Shown: piece after piece, positions 18,368 through 26,810 of the stretch | How positions within the stretch are numbered: the first letter of the stretch is position 1 | Layout of the letters: each line of letters begins with the position of its first letter | Assembly (NCBI GenBank): GCA_900316795.1 | Contig: ONEF01000016.1 | Coordinates: forward strand, 1-64,000 | Source: an uncultured Bacteroidales bacterium | GTDB lineage: Bacteria > Bacteroidota > Bacteroidia > Bacteroidales > UBA932 | DNA length: 64,000 nucleotides | Direction of reading: 5' to 3' | Notes under the pieces: model-generated | Told to the model about the DNA's origin: nothing | The model's input: only the letters and a program-made list of their open reading frames with translations | Databases searched by the model: none | Translations under genes and position numbers: made by a program

Positions 18368-21300
18368 ATGAAAACACATTTTTTAACTTTAATCATCGCG
18401 ATAATGGCACTATTCGGTTTTGGAAGCGCCTCAGGGCAGGATGCTTCATACAAGCAGCTGTGGGAGAAGGTGAAGGAAGCCGACAAGAAAGACCTCCCGA
18501 AAACTGCTGTTGAAATCTGTGACAAAATCATTGCAAAAGCACGCAAGGACGGCGACAAAGGCCAGCTGCTCAAGGCATGGTTCAGCAGAGTGGAATACAA
18601 GACCTACATTACCCCTGACACTTTGTACTCTAACCTCAAGGAACTGGAAAGCTGGGCAAAGGACGAAAAGGATCCTGTCAGCAAGATGGTGCTGCACAGC
18701 TGCATAGCATCCATCTATTCCAATTACGTGGACTACAACTCCTGGCAGATAAACCAGCGCACCAACATAGACGGAGGAGAAGACACTCCGGATGTGGAGC
18801 AGTGGGGAGGCATCAAACTGGTCAAGACAGTACTGGACAACGTGAACGCCTCTCTGTCAGACATAGAAGCTTTGCGGAAAGCGGACAATTCCAAGTATAT
18901 TCCGTTTGTGGAGCAGCATAAGGAAGGAGAGTATTTCAATCACGATCTTCTGCATATAATCACCCAAAGATCCATCTCTTCCCTGATGAATACTATTGAG
19001 GTGGCCAAGGACAAGAAGGCTGTCAAGGACAGGATAAACCAGATTGAAGATCAAACCGTCCTCTCCTACAAAAAGGCCGGCGACACCGACGCATACATAT
19101 TGTCCTCAATGCAAATGATCGAGCGCAGGACGGAAGGAAGCGGCAGCAATGAAAAAAAGATAAAGGCGCTGGAAGACCTTCTGGCAGAAAACAAAGTCAA
19201 GTCAACGCATACCAGTGTGGAGATACTCATCGAGCTGGCCAAGTTGCTGGAGGTGGAGAATCCGTCCAAAGCTGTGGAATACTGCAATCTGGGACTGAAA
19301 GACTGTCCGGATTACAAGAGGACCAAATATCTGAAGGAAATCAAGGAAAACATACTCAAGCCTTATGTAAATTTCTCCCTCCCGGCTTTCGCCTATCCCG
19401 GAGAGAACAGAGACCTTTACATAAACCACAGGAACCTGGACAAAGTTGAAATAGTTTTCTACAAGATTCCTGAGAGCCTTCACAAGATCGTCAACGACAA
19501 CCAGACCTATAAGCTCAAGGATGAAGACCTGAAAAAATGCACCGAGGTTTCTTCCGCCACCTATGCCCTGGAAAGACCTGCTGACTACAAGACCACAAGT
19601 ACTACCGTGAAGATCCAGATTCCGTCAGAACCGGGTATCTATACCTGCAAGGCTGTGGCTGCAAAGGAAAGCGTCTTCAACTGGAACATAATGCGGACGG
19701 GAAGGATGAAGCTGATGACCAACAACTGGAAAGACAGGAATCTGGAAGTGATTGTCGTTGACCGCATGAGCGGACAGCCTGTAGAAGGCGCCAAGGTTAT
19801 CCTCACAAAGCATCCGAACCACTCCAACAAAAAGGAACAGGTTCTGGAAAAAAAGAGCGGAAAGGACGGCAAACTTACCTTCTTCCTGACAGAAGAAGAA
19901 ATGAAGAACTTCAGTAACACCGTATATGTCAAGGCTGAGTTAGGAGATGACAGATATATGCATGATATTTCTGCCAACACATATCGTTACCAATACCAGG
20001 ACTTTGAGGATGTAGAAGGAATTCAGCTTCTTACCGACAGGTCCATCTACCGGCCGGGGCAGACCGTATATGTAAAAGGCATTTATTACACTCAGAAGGA
20101 TGACCAGGGCAGAGTCCTGCAAGGCAAGAAATTCACAGTATTGCTGAAGAACCACAACAGGGAAACCGTTGACAAAAAAGATGTCAAGACCAACGGATAC
20201 GGTTCATTTGAGACCTCGTTCCAGATCCCGGCCTCAGGACTTATGGGAGTTTACAACATTGAGGTTGAGGGAAAAACCAGAAGAACCATCAGCGTTGAGG
20301 AATATAAGAGACCTACCTTTGAAGTCAAGGCAGACAGGATTGAGGGCAGCTACAAGTTCGGGGACAAGATTCAGGTCAAGGCCGATGCCAAGACCTTCTC
20401 CGGAGTTCCTCTGGACCAGGCAGACGTGAAGTACACCGTCACCCGCCGCAAATGGAGCTGGTGGAGGATGGATGATGAAACCGTACTTGAGACTGGAGAA
20501 GCCAAGACAGATGACAATGGAACAGTCAGGATCCCCGTAACTCTCGCCCCTATGGATGAAGAAGAGGAAAACGAAAGATATTCAAGCAGTTACTGCTCTT
20601 ATCAGGTAACCATAGACGTTACCAATGCAGCAGGAGAAACCCAGAGCACTTCCACCAGCGTTTATGTCGGGAAGAAGAGCCTTGTCATCCGCTGCGGCAT
20701 ATCCTCCCGGATAGACAAGGAAAAGGATATTTTCTTAAGGATGAGTGTCACCAACCTGGACGGCACGGAACTGTCCAAGGAGGTATCCTACACACTCTGG
20801 ACAGCAAAGGACGGCAAGAAAGACAGAAAAGTCCTGGATGGAAAGGTACAGTCCAACACACAGGTCAAGATTAACGAGTGGAAGAGCCTGCCTTCAGGAA
20901 AATATATCATTGAGTACTCCGCAAAGGACGACAAGGGAGAGCCTTCAGAGGGCGAAACCGACTTTTCAATGTTCTCCGTCAAAGACGGCAAACCTCTGGA
21001 AGGAACAGATTTCTGGACTTATCGCGATGCAGACAAGATATGGTTCGGAACCTCCCACAAGGATGCCGTTATCTATATGGATGTATATGCAGACGGAAAG
21101 AACATCGAGAGCAAGGTTTTCCGGCTCAGCGACAAGCTTCTGGAGAAGGACTTCACCTACAGACCTGAATACAATGACGGGGCAAGCATCTATTTCAGGA
21201 TGGTCCGCAACGACAAGTTCTTCAACCAGTCATACACTGTGTCAAAACCATACCCTAACTACAATCTGAAACTCAAATGGAACGTGTTCAGGAACACTCT

Positions 21301-24193
21301 CATACCGGGACAGACAGAACAGTGGACCCTGAACGTGACAGGACCTGACGGAAAACCTGTAGATGCTGAAGTGCTCGCTTTGATGTATGACGCTTCCCTG
21401 GACAAGATAAGAAACCACTATCTCGGAACCATATCCCGCATCTTTCCTCGCCACATCACTTATGCAAACTGGAACAGCACAAGTTCCGGTTCATTCGGGA
21501 TGAGCTACTCACCTGGTCGCAGCGTTTATGTGCCGGAACTGGAATATGACTGTTTTATCAGTCTGCCGAACATCCTGGGCGGTCGCCGATACGGCTATGC
21601 CAGAGCCCTGGGTGCCAAATCCGGAGCTGTCTTGTATGAAACAATGGCTGTCGAAGACAATGCAGTGGCTCTGGAAGACAGAGCGGTTGCCAAGCAGGAT
21701 ATGAGAATACGTGGGGTCAGCAGCCTGGCAGCAGAAGAAAAAGAGCCTGCAGAGTCTGCAATGAATGACCAGGAAAGCGGAACTCCTGAAAAGAAAGCGC
21801 AGGACGAAGGTCCTCAGCTCAGGCAGAACTTCAACGAGACAGCGTTCTTCCTGCCGCAGCTGGTAACAGACAAAGACGGAAACGTGGCTATAAGCTTCAC
21901 GCTTCCTGAGAGTCTTACCCGCTGGAGATTCATGTCAATGGCCCACACCAAGGATCTTATGACAGGGTATCTCAGAGATGAGATCGAGGCCAAGAAAGAC
22001 TTCATGATTGCTCCTAACATGCCTCGTTTCCTCAGAAGCGGAGACATTACCACGATTTCTTCCGCCCTTACAAACCTCTCAGACAAGGACATTGAGGCTA
22101 ATGTAAGGTTCGAGCTCTTCGACTTGGCAACCGAGAAGGTATTCCACTCAGAAAACAAGAAGGTGCAGGCAGCCGCAGGCAAAACCTCCAAGGTAAGCTT
22201 CAGCTTCCCGGTAGAGGATGCTTACGATGTTGTCGGAGTAAGGATAATCGCCGAGGGAGGAGAGTTTTCAGACGGAGAACAGCACTCTCTTGCAGTTCTC
22301 AGCGACAAGACCAGACTGGTTGAGAGCGTTGCCCTTCCTGTCAGAGGCAACCAGACAAAGCAGTTCTCTCTGGAGAGGCTATTCAACCACCATTCCCCTA
22401 CCGCTACAAAGAAGACTCTGACAATCGAGTTCACAGGTAACCCTGCCTGGTATGCCGTTCAGGCCCTGCCATCCATGGCAGAACCGGAAGATGACTGTGC
22501 AATCTGCTGGACAAACGCCCTCTACGCCAATGTACTGGCCAGCAAGATCGCCAACTCCCAGCCAAAGATCAAGAGTGTCTATGAGGCCTGGAAGAAGAGC
22601 GGACAGAACAAGGAAACCCTGCTGAGCAACCTCCAGAAGAACCAGGAACTGAAAACCATACTCCTTTCCGAATCTCCTTGGGTATTAGAAGCCAAGAGCG
22701 AGGAAGACCAGAAGATGATGATTTCCACCCTCTTTGACGTGATGTCTATCGGCAACACCAAAGACAAGGCCCTCAAGAAACTGTCCGAGCTCCAGATGAG
22801 CGACGGCGGATGGACCTGGTTCAAAGGAATGGAATCCAGCCCTTGGATTACGGAATACGTGCTCACCCAGGACATCAGGCTCAGGATCCTGACCGGAGAA
22901 AGTCTTGACGGAGCCCGGAAGCAGATGCACAGCAAGGGACTTGCCTATATGCACAACGAGGCCCAGAAGGAATACGACTGGATAATGAAAGAGAAGATCA
23001 AGACCAAGGGTGTTTCCTACTTCATCCTCAAGTACCTCTACCTGGTAGCCCTCGAAGCCCAGGCAGAAAGCAAGACTCCGGCAGACATTGTTCCTAAGAA
23101 CAGGAAAATAATGTACAACTGGTTCCTGAACAAGGTAGCCGAAGTTCCAAAGAGCCAGGACATGCAGGAAAAGAGCATGGCAGCAGTAGTTCTGAAGGCC
23201 AACGGAAGGCAGAAACTCGCCGATGAGTACATCCAGTCTATAAGAGAACATCTTACAAGCTCCGAGGAAATGGGTATGTACTTTGCCTTCAACGAAAACC
23301 CTTACCGCTGGGGTAGCCTGAACCTCAACGCCCAGGTTGCAGCAATCGAGGCCTTCGACCAGGTTGCCGGCGACATGCAGACCGTTGAGGAGATGAAAAT
23401 CTGGCTCCTCAAGCAGAAGCAGACACAGATGTGGGGATCTTCCACCCTTACTGCAGACGCCATCTTCGCCCTGCTTGCAAGGGGAGAGAACTGGCTTGCA
23501 AGCGAGGGAGTTGCAGAACTCAGTTTTGCAGGAAAGAGTGTTTTGACCAACAAGCCTGACGAGGAAGGCAACGCCCCTGTTCCGGGACTTAACTACATCA
23601 AGAGAACCTACACTGACGACAATACCACAGACGCCAGGACCATTACCGTAGAAAAGAAAGACAGCGGCATAGCCTGGGGCGCAGCATACGCCACCTTCTT
23701 TGAGAAGATAGCCAATGTGAAGGACAACGGCAGCAAGGAAATGAGCATAACCAAAGAGCTCTTCGTAAAGAAGGTCAACAAAGTTTCAGAGTCCGGCAAC
23801 AAGGATGGCGGAGCCCTATCCTACACGCTTGAAGCCCTGAAAAACGGATCAGTGATAAAGGTCGGAGACATAGTTACAGCCAGGATGGTCATCAAGGTTG
23901 ACCGCTCCATGGACTTTGTCCAGCTGAAGGAGATGAGAGCGGCCTGCTTTGAGCCTATGACTCAGCTTTCAGGCTACCACTGGGGAGGCGGCACAGGCTA
24001 CTACGAAGAAATCAAGGACGCTTCCACAAACTTCTTCTTCTATTCTCTTGGCAAGGGGACTTATATCCTGGAAGTCAACTACAGAGCCTCCAGAGCCGGA
24101 GAATACGAAGCAGGCCTTGCAACCCTCCAGTGCGCCTACGCTCCGGAATATACGGCCCATACCAACTCCTGCCGCATAACCGTGGAAGAGTAG
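18368..24193 (+). CDS. Giant alpha-2-macroglobulin-like secreted protein, thioester motif lost
   Basis: 1941 residues with a signal peptide (MKTHFLTLIIAIMALFGFGSASGQ). After a helical N-terminal region come the macroglobulin domains: MG2-type (IQLLTDRSIYRPGQTVYVKGI at about residue 560), a bait-like variable region (Ala/Glu/Lys-rich, about 1095-1150), and the A2M domain with FLPQLVTDKDGNVAISFTLPESLTRWRFMSMAHT. In active protease traps a Cys-x-Glu-Gln thioester follows; the equivalent place here reads DDCAICW (Cys1377 and Cys1380), so the Gln and Glu are gone and a CxxC is left. The alpha-alpha toroid part and the C-terminal receptor-like domain are present. It probably guards or scaffolds the periplasm; covalent trapping is unlikely. 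A 109-residue membrane gene follows after four bases; no penicillin-binding protein 1C gene, its common partner, is nearby. Confidence 0.9.
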   Translation: MKTHFLTLIIAIMALFGFGSASGQDASYKQLWEKVKEADKKDLPKTAVEICDKIIAKARKDGDKGQLLKAWFSRVEYKTYITPDTLYSNLKELESWAKDEKDPVSKMVLHSCIASIYSNYVDYNSWQINQRTNIDGGEDTPDVEQWGGIKLVKTVLDNVNASLSDIEALRKADNSKYIPFVEQHKEGEYFNHDLLHIITQRSISSLMNTIEVAKDKKAVKDRINQIEDQTVLSYKKAGDTDAYILSSMQMIERRTEGSGSNEKKIKALEDLLAENKVKSTHTSVEILIELAKLLEVENPSKAVEYCNLGLKDCPDYKRTKYLKEIKENILKPYVNFSLPAFAYPGENRDLYINHRNLDKVEIVFYKIPESLHKIVNDNQTYKLKDEDLKKCTEVSSATYALERPADYKTTSTTVKIQIPSEPGIYTCKAVAAKESVFNWNIMRTGRMKLMTNNWKDRNLEVIVVDRMSGQPVEGAKVILTKHPNHSNKKEQVLEKKSGKDGKLTFFLTEEEMKNFSNTVYVKAELGDDRYMHDISANTYRYQYQDFEDVEGIQLLTDRSIYRPGQTVYVKGIYYTQKDDQGRVLQGKKFTVLLKNHNRETVDKKDVKTNGYGSFETSFQIPASGLMGVYNIEVEGKTRRTISVEEYKRPTFEVKADRIEGSYKFGDKIQVKADAKTFSGVPLDQADVKYTVTRRKWSWWRMDDETVLETGEAKTDDNGTVRIPVTLAPMDEEEENERYSSSYCSYQVTIDVTNAAGETQSTSTSVYVGKKSLVIRCGISSRIDKEKDIFLRMSVTNLDGTELSKEVSYTLWTAKDGKKDRKVLDGKVQSNTQVKINEWKSLPSGKYIIEYSAKDDKGEPSEGETDFSMFSVKDGKPLEGTDFWTYRDADKIWFGTSHKDAVIYMDVYADGKNIESKVFRLSDKLLEKDFTYRPEYNDGASIYFRMVRNDKFFNQSYTVSKPYPNYNLKLKWNVFRNTLIPGQTEQWTLNVTGPDGKPVDAEVLALMYDASLDKIRNHYLGTISRIFPRHITYANWNSTSSGSFGMSYSPGRSVYVPELEYDCFISLPNILGGRRYGYARALGAKSGAVLYETMAVEDNAVALEDRAVAKQDMRIRGVSSLAAEEKEPAESAMNDQESGTPEKKAQDEGPQLRQNFNETAFFLPQLVTDKDGNVAISFTLPESLTRWRFMSMAHTKDLMTGYLRDEIEAKKDFMIAPNMPRFLRSGDITTISSALTNLSDKDIEANVRFELFDLATEKVFHSENKKVQAAAGKTSKVSFSFPVEDAYDVVGVRIIAEGGEFSDGEQHSLAVLSDKTRLVESVALPVRGNQTKQFSLERLFNHHSPTATKKTLTIEFTGNPAWYAVQALPSMAEPEDDCAICWTNALYANVLASKIANSQPKIKSVYEAWKKSGQNKETLLSNLQKNQELKTILLSESPWVLEAKSEEDQKMMISTLFDVMSIGNTKDKALKKLSELQMSDGGWTWFKGMESSPWITEYVLTQDIRLRILTGESLDGARKQMHSKGLAYMHNEAQKEYDWIMKEKIKTKGVSYFILKYLYLVALEAQAESKTPADIVPKNRKIMYNWFLNKVAEVPKSQDMQEKSMAAVVLKANGRQKLADEYIQSIREHLTSSEEMGMYFAFNENPYRWGSLNLNAQVAAIEAFDQVAGDMQTVEEMKIWLLKQKQTQMWGSSTLTADAIFALLARGENWLASEGVAELSFAGKSVLTNKPDEEGNAPVPGLNYIKRTYTDDNTTDARTITVEKKDSGIAWGAAYATFFEKIANVKDNGSKEMSITKELFVKKVNKVSESGNKDGGALSYTLEALKNGSVIKVGDIVTARMVIKVDRSMDFVQLKEMRAACFEPMTQLSGYHWGGGTGYYEEIKDASTNFFFYSLGKGTYILEVNYRASRAGEYEAGLATLQCAYAPEYTAHTNSCRITVEE

Positions 24194-24197
24194 AGGA

Positions 24198-24527
24198 ATG
24201 AAAATACTTTATACAGACAAGTTTCCCTTTATAGGCAAAGATTTCATCGCGATAAACCTGTTCGGTGTGCTCATTGCCCGTAAAGGGAAAACTTTGACCC
24301 CCTCAACGGTACTGCACGAGAGAATCCACTCCCTTCAGATGAGAGAGATGCTATATGTGTTTTTCTACCTGTGGTATGTGACTGAATGGCTGATAAAGAT
24401 GCTAAGGTGCTTTTCTGCAAGCAAAGCCTACTGGAGAATCAGCTTCGAAAGGGAAGCCTACGACAACGAGAGCAACCCGGGCTACCTTCACCAGCGGAAG
24501 CCTTACAGATGGCTCAAATATCTGTAA
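24198..24527 (+). CDS. Small membrane protein with HExxH motif
   Basis: 109 residues. His40-Glu41-Arg-Ile-His44 is a zincin-type HExxH motif and is followed by a hydrophobic segment (MLYVFFYLWYVTEWLIKML) and a conserved-looking FEREAYDNE, whose acidic residues could supply a third ligand. The gene starts four bases after the macroglobulin-like gene and is surely cotranscribed. I know similar small proteins in Bacteroidota only as uncharacterised; a peptidase activity is an inference from the motif. Its stop is four bases from the end of the convergent dipeptidase gene. Confidence 0.75.
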   Translation: MKILYTDKFPFIGKDFIAINLFGVLIARKGKTLTPSTVLHERIHSLQMREMLYVFFYLWYVTEWLIKMLRCFSASKAYWRISFEREAYDNESNPGYLHQRKPYRWLKYL

Positions 24528-24531
24528 CCCG

Positions 24532-25332
24532 TTACTCGTGGAATCTTACCGGGAAGTCAAAGTATGTGTTCGGATAAGGTTCATCGCGGAGGGTGAAGTG
24601 CCACCATTCGGAATACAGAGGCTTGAAGCCGTGTCTCATCATTGCCTGACGGAGAATCTGGCGGTTCTCATACTGCTGCTCAGTGATGCCTTTGTAGTCT
24701 GGATGGGCAGACGGGTCAAGCATATCAAATGTTCCTCCCATATCCACTTCCTTGCCGGTCTTCATGTCAAACAGAGTGAGGTCCACGGTGCTGCCACGGC
24801 TGTGGCCGGACTTGGAAGCGATGTAATCCTGCTTGAAAAGGTTTGCCTTGTCAAGGTTGGGGTAGAAGGCTCTTTTCATTGAAGTATCAGCATCTTTCGC
24901 CCAACGGCAGAAATGTGCCACGGCCCTTGCCGGGCGGTAAGCGTCATAGATCTTCAGCCTGTATCCCTGAGCCTTGACATCATCGCTGACAGCCTTCAGC
25001 GCCTTTGCAGCCTCTTTGGTCATAAGAGCGACAGGCTCCTCATATCCGTCTATCCTTGAGCCCACGAAATTGTAGGTTGAGTAATATCTGATTTCCAGAA
25101 TCACATCAGGAACAGCCTCTGAAATCACTACAAAGCCGCTTCTGATCTGGTTTGCAGGAAGTTTCTTGACAACATCTTCCGAAGCAGGGTCACCGAAACC
25201 GGAATCAGCGGTTTCGTCCACAACCGCCAGAGTGTCTGCCGCTGTTTTCACATCAGAGTGAGATTTGTTGCCTGCGCAACCGGCCAGGCAAAAGGCCAAA
25301 GCTGCAGATAAAACAAGCAAATACCTTTTCAT
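24532..25332 (-). CDS. ddpX: D-alanyl-D-alanine dipeptidase, lipoprotein (VanX/DdpX family)
   Basis: 266 residues. A lipobox (LAGC, Cys19) marks a lipoprotein. The M15D zinc peptidase motif SGHSRGSTVDL (His177, Asp184) and the catalytic/ligand pair in EWWHF (Glu241, His244) are intact, as is the family block ILEIRYYSTYNFVGSRIDGYEEPVALM. It should cleave D-Ala-D-Ala released from cell walls in the periplasm. The open frame extends 180 codons upstream but without a signal sequence; the ATG at 25332 starts the signal peptide. No vanH or vanA is near, so a nutritional or recycling role is more likely than glycopeptide resistance. Confidence 0.92.
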   Translation of the reverse strand: MKRYLLVLSAALAFCLAGCAGNKSHSDVKTAADTLAVVDETADSGFGDPASEDVVKKLPANQIRSGFVVISEAVPDVILEIRYYSTYNFVGSRIDGYEEPVALMTKEAAKALKAVSDDVKAQGYRLKIYDAYRPARAVAHFCRWAKDADTSMKRAFYPNLDKANLFKQDYIASKSGHSRGSTVDLTLFDMKTGKEVDMGGTFDMLDPSAHPDYKGITEQQYENRQILRQAMMRHGFKPLYSEWWHFTLRDEPYPNTYFDFPVRFHE

Positions 25333-25365
25333 ATCAATAACTTTTGTCTTTAAGCTTAAACAATT

Positions 25366-25383
25366 GGCAGGCAAAAGCCTGCC
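25366..25383. repeat. REP-like hairpin
   Basis: ggcaggc (25366-25372) and gcctgcc (25377-25383) form a perfect 7-bp stem with an aaaa loop, in the leader between two divergent genes. A related stem is found at 26633-26653 on the other side of the same gene. Confidence 0.6.
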
Positions 25384-25413
25384 CCTACGGAGCGTAAAAT
25401 TACAAAAAAGATG

Positions 25414-25421
25414 TATTTTTG
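25414..25421 (+). promoter_or_regulatory. -7 element of the GATase1-like gene
   Basis: TATTTTTG (matches TAnnTTTG), 19 bases before the ATG at 25441. Confidence 0.55.
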
Positions 25422-25440
25422 AAGTATAATCTTCTGCGAT

Positions 25441-26595
25441 ATGAAAAAAAGAACTCTTATACTTGTTTCCGCCATCCTTTGCGGAATTATTCTGACTGCC
25501 GCCTGCAACAATGAAAAGGCTCCGGCCCCGGTCCTGAGGGTCGGAATGTTGGACGGGCTGGGAAGCGGCCATACCAACATGACAGAGGCCTACGAAGCAG
25601 CCCGGCTGGACAGCCGCATCAGTATCCGCTACATAACCAGCGCGAACATTGCCTGGGGAGTGCTGGACAGCCTTGACGTCCTCATCATACCGGGCGGAGG
25701 AGGCAGCATGCACACATTCAGCCTCGGAGAAACCAACATCAACATAATAAAGAAGTGGACAGAAAACGGTGGAGGAATCCTCTGCATCTGCGCCGGCGCA
25801 TACGCCTTGAGCCATACTCCAGACTATGCCTGCTTCGGGATGAACGGTGCCCAGGTGGTTGACCTGGACCATTCTTCCAGAGGACAGGGTCTCTGCGCCC
25901 TTGGTGTTACGGAAGAAGGGAAAAAACTCTTCCCGGAACTATCAGACCTGGACACCATACACGTGATGTTTGAAAACGGCCCTATGCTTGCTCCGGCAGA
26001 CTCCGCAGTTCTGGCAGAAAGCCCCGCAGGCAACTACACCGTATTTGCCACTATGCTCAGCGATGTCCATGTCGGAGAAGGTTTCCAAGCTGGAATCAGC
26101 CCCGGAAAGCCTTTCCTCCTTGGCAACAACTACGGAAAAGGAAGGGTGTTCACCTCCATCGGCCATCCTGAAGGAAGTGCTTCTTTCGGTTGGATGATAC
26201 CAAGAATCCTGTTCTGGTGCGCACAGAAAGAGGATATGGCACTGCCTGTTGAATACAAGGCACCTGCTTTGGACAAGGAAGTGATAATGTCAAACGAAGA
26301 CCTCGGCAAGGAAGGCTCAATGTACCGCACTTTCGTTTACGGGACAAAGGAAGAAAAGCTGGAAGGCTTCAGCTGGATGATGAACCATCCGTCCTGGAGC
26401 ATGAAAACCTGGGTTTCCGGGCTCCTGTACGACAAGGAACCCGAGGTAAGAAGCGCAGCGGCAGCCTACATCGGCTCATTTGAGCTCCTGACTGCCAAGA
26501 AAGACCTGGAAGCCGCCTGCGCCCTGGAACAGGACCCGCAGGTCAAGGCCGTGATGCAGAAATCCGTCCAGACAATCAACTCCCTGTACAGATAG
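25441..26595 (+). CDS. GATase1-like lipoprotein (biotin-protein-ligase N-terminal type domain)
   Basis: 384 residues. The signal sequence ends in a lipobox-like segment before Cys22. Residues 30-270 form a class I glutamine-amidotransferase-like fold: LIIPGGGGSM for the oxyanion part and GILCICAGAYAL, with Cys117 at the nucleophile elbow, then GRVFTSIGHPE with a His. This resembles the BPL_N domain family. The C-terminal 110 residues are helical and HEAT-like (VRSAAAAYIGSFELLTAKKDL). The substrate is unknown; an amidase or peptidase-like role at the periplasmic face is inferred. It stands alone between two hairpins. Confidence 0.8.
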   Translation: MKKRTLILVSAILCGIILTAACNNEKAPAPVLRVGMLDGLGSGHTNMTEAYEAARLDSRISIRYITSANIAWGVLDSLDVLIIPGGGGSMHTFSLGETNINIIKKWTENGGGILCICAGAYALSHTPDYACFGMNGAQVVDLDHSSRGQGLCALGVTEEGKKLFPELSDLDTIHVMFENGPMLAPADSAVLAESPAGNYTVFATMLSDVHVGEGFQAGISPGKPFLLGNNYGKGRVFTSIGHPEGSASFGWMIPRILFWCAQKEDMALPVEYKAPALDKEVIMSNEDLGKEGSMYRTFVYGTKEEKLEGFSWMMNHPSWSMKTWVSGLLYDKEPEVRSAAAAYIGSFELLTAKKDLEAACALEQDPQVKAVMQKSVQTINSLYR

Positions 26596-26619
26596 ACCTC
26601 TGGACTTGGAGGAAGGTTG

Positions 26620-26667
26620 ATGAAAAACAATTGGGCAGGTCGTTGACCTGCCCTTAATGTTTTTCAT
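26620..26667. terminator. Strong bidirectional terminator
   Basis: The core stem gggcaggtc (26633-26641) / gacctgccc (26645-26653) has a 3-base loop. The flanks pair again: atgaaaaaca (26620-26629) with tgtttttcat (26658-26667), which places an A tract before and a T tract after the stem on both strands. It should end the GATase1-like transcript. Confidence 0.85.
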
Positions 26668-26737
26668 AGTTTGAAGTGCTACTTTCTACTAAAAACCCAC
26701 ACCTTTGACGATACAAAGGTACGGGCAGAAACACGCA

Positions 26738-26781
26738 AAGGATTTGCAAAATCCTGCAAATCCTTGTCAAAATCCTGCAAA
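26738..26781. repeat. Overlapping inverted and direct repeats downstream of the AraC/TPR gene
   Basis: aaggatttgc (26738-26747) and gcaaatcctt (26756-26765) form a perfect 10-bp inverted repeat with an 8-base loop, and caaaatcctgcaaa is directly repeated at 26747-26760 and 26768-26781 with a spacing of 21 bases. The stem could terminate the minus-strand AraC/TPR transcript but lacks a clear T tract. Confidence 0.6.
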
Positions 26782-26810
26782 AAGGGGGTATCGCCGAGAA
26801 AAAACGAAAA

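Noticed and set aside
24532..25332. Vancomycin-resistance (vanX) gene
   Set aside because: No vanH, vanA/B or two-component genes are nearby; a lipoprotein D-Ala-D-Ala dipeptidase for cell wall recycling is simpler.
25333..25872. 180-codon upstream extension of the dipeptidase frame
   Set aside because: It crosses the divergent promoter and the antisense of the neighbouring lipoprotein; a proper lipoprotein signal begins at 25332.
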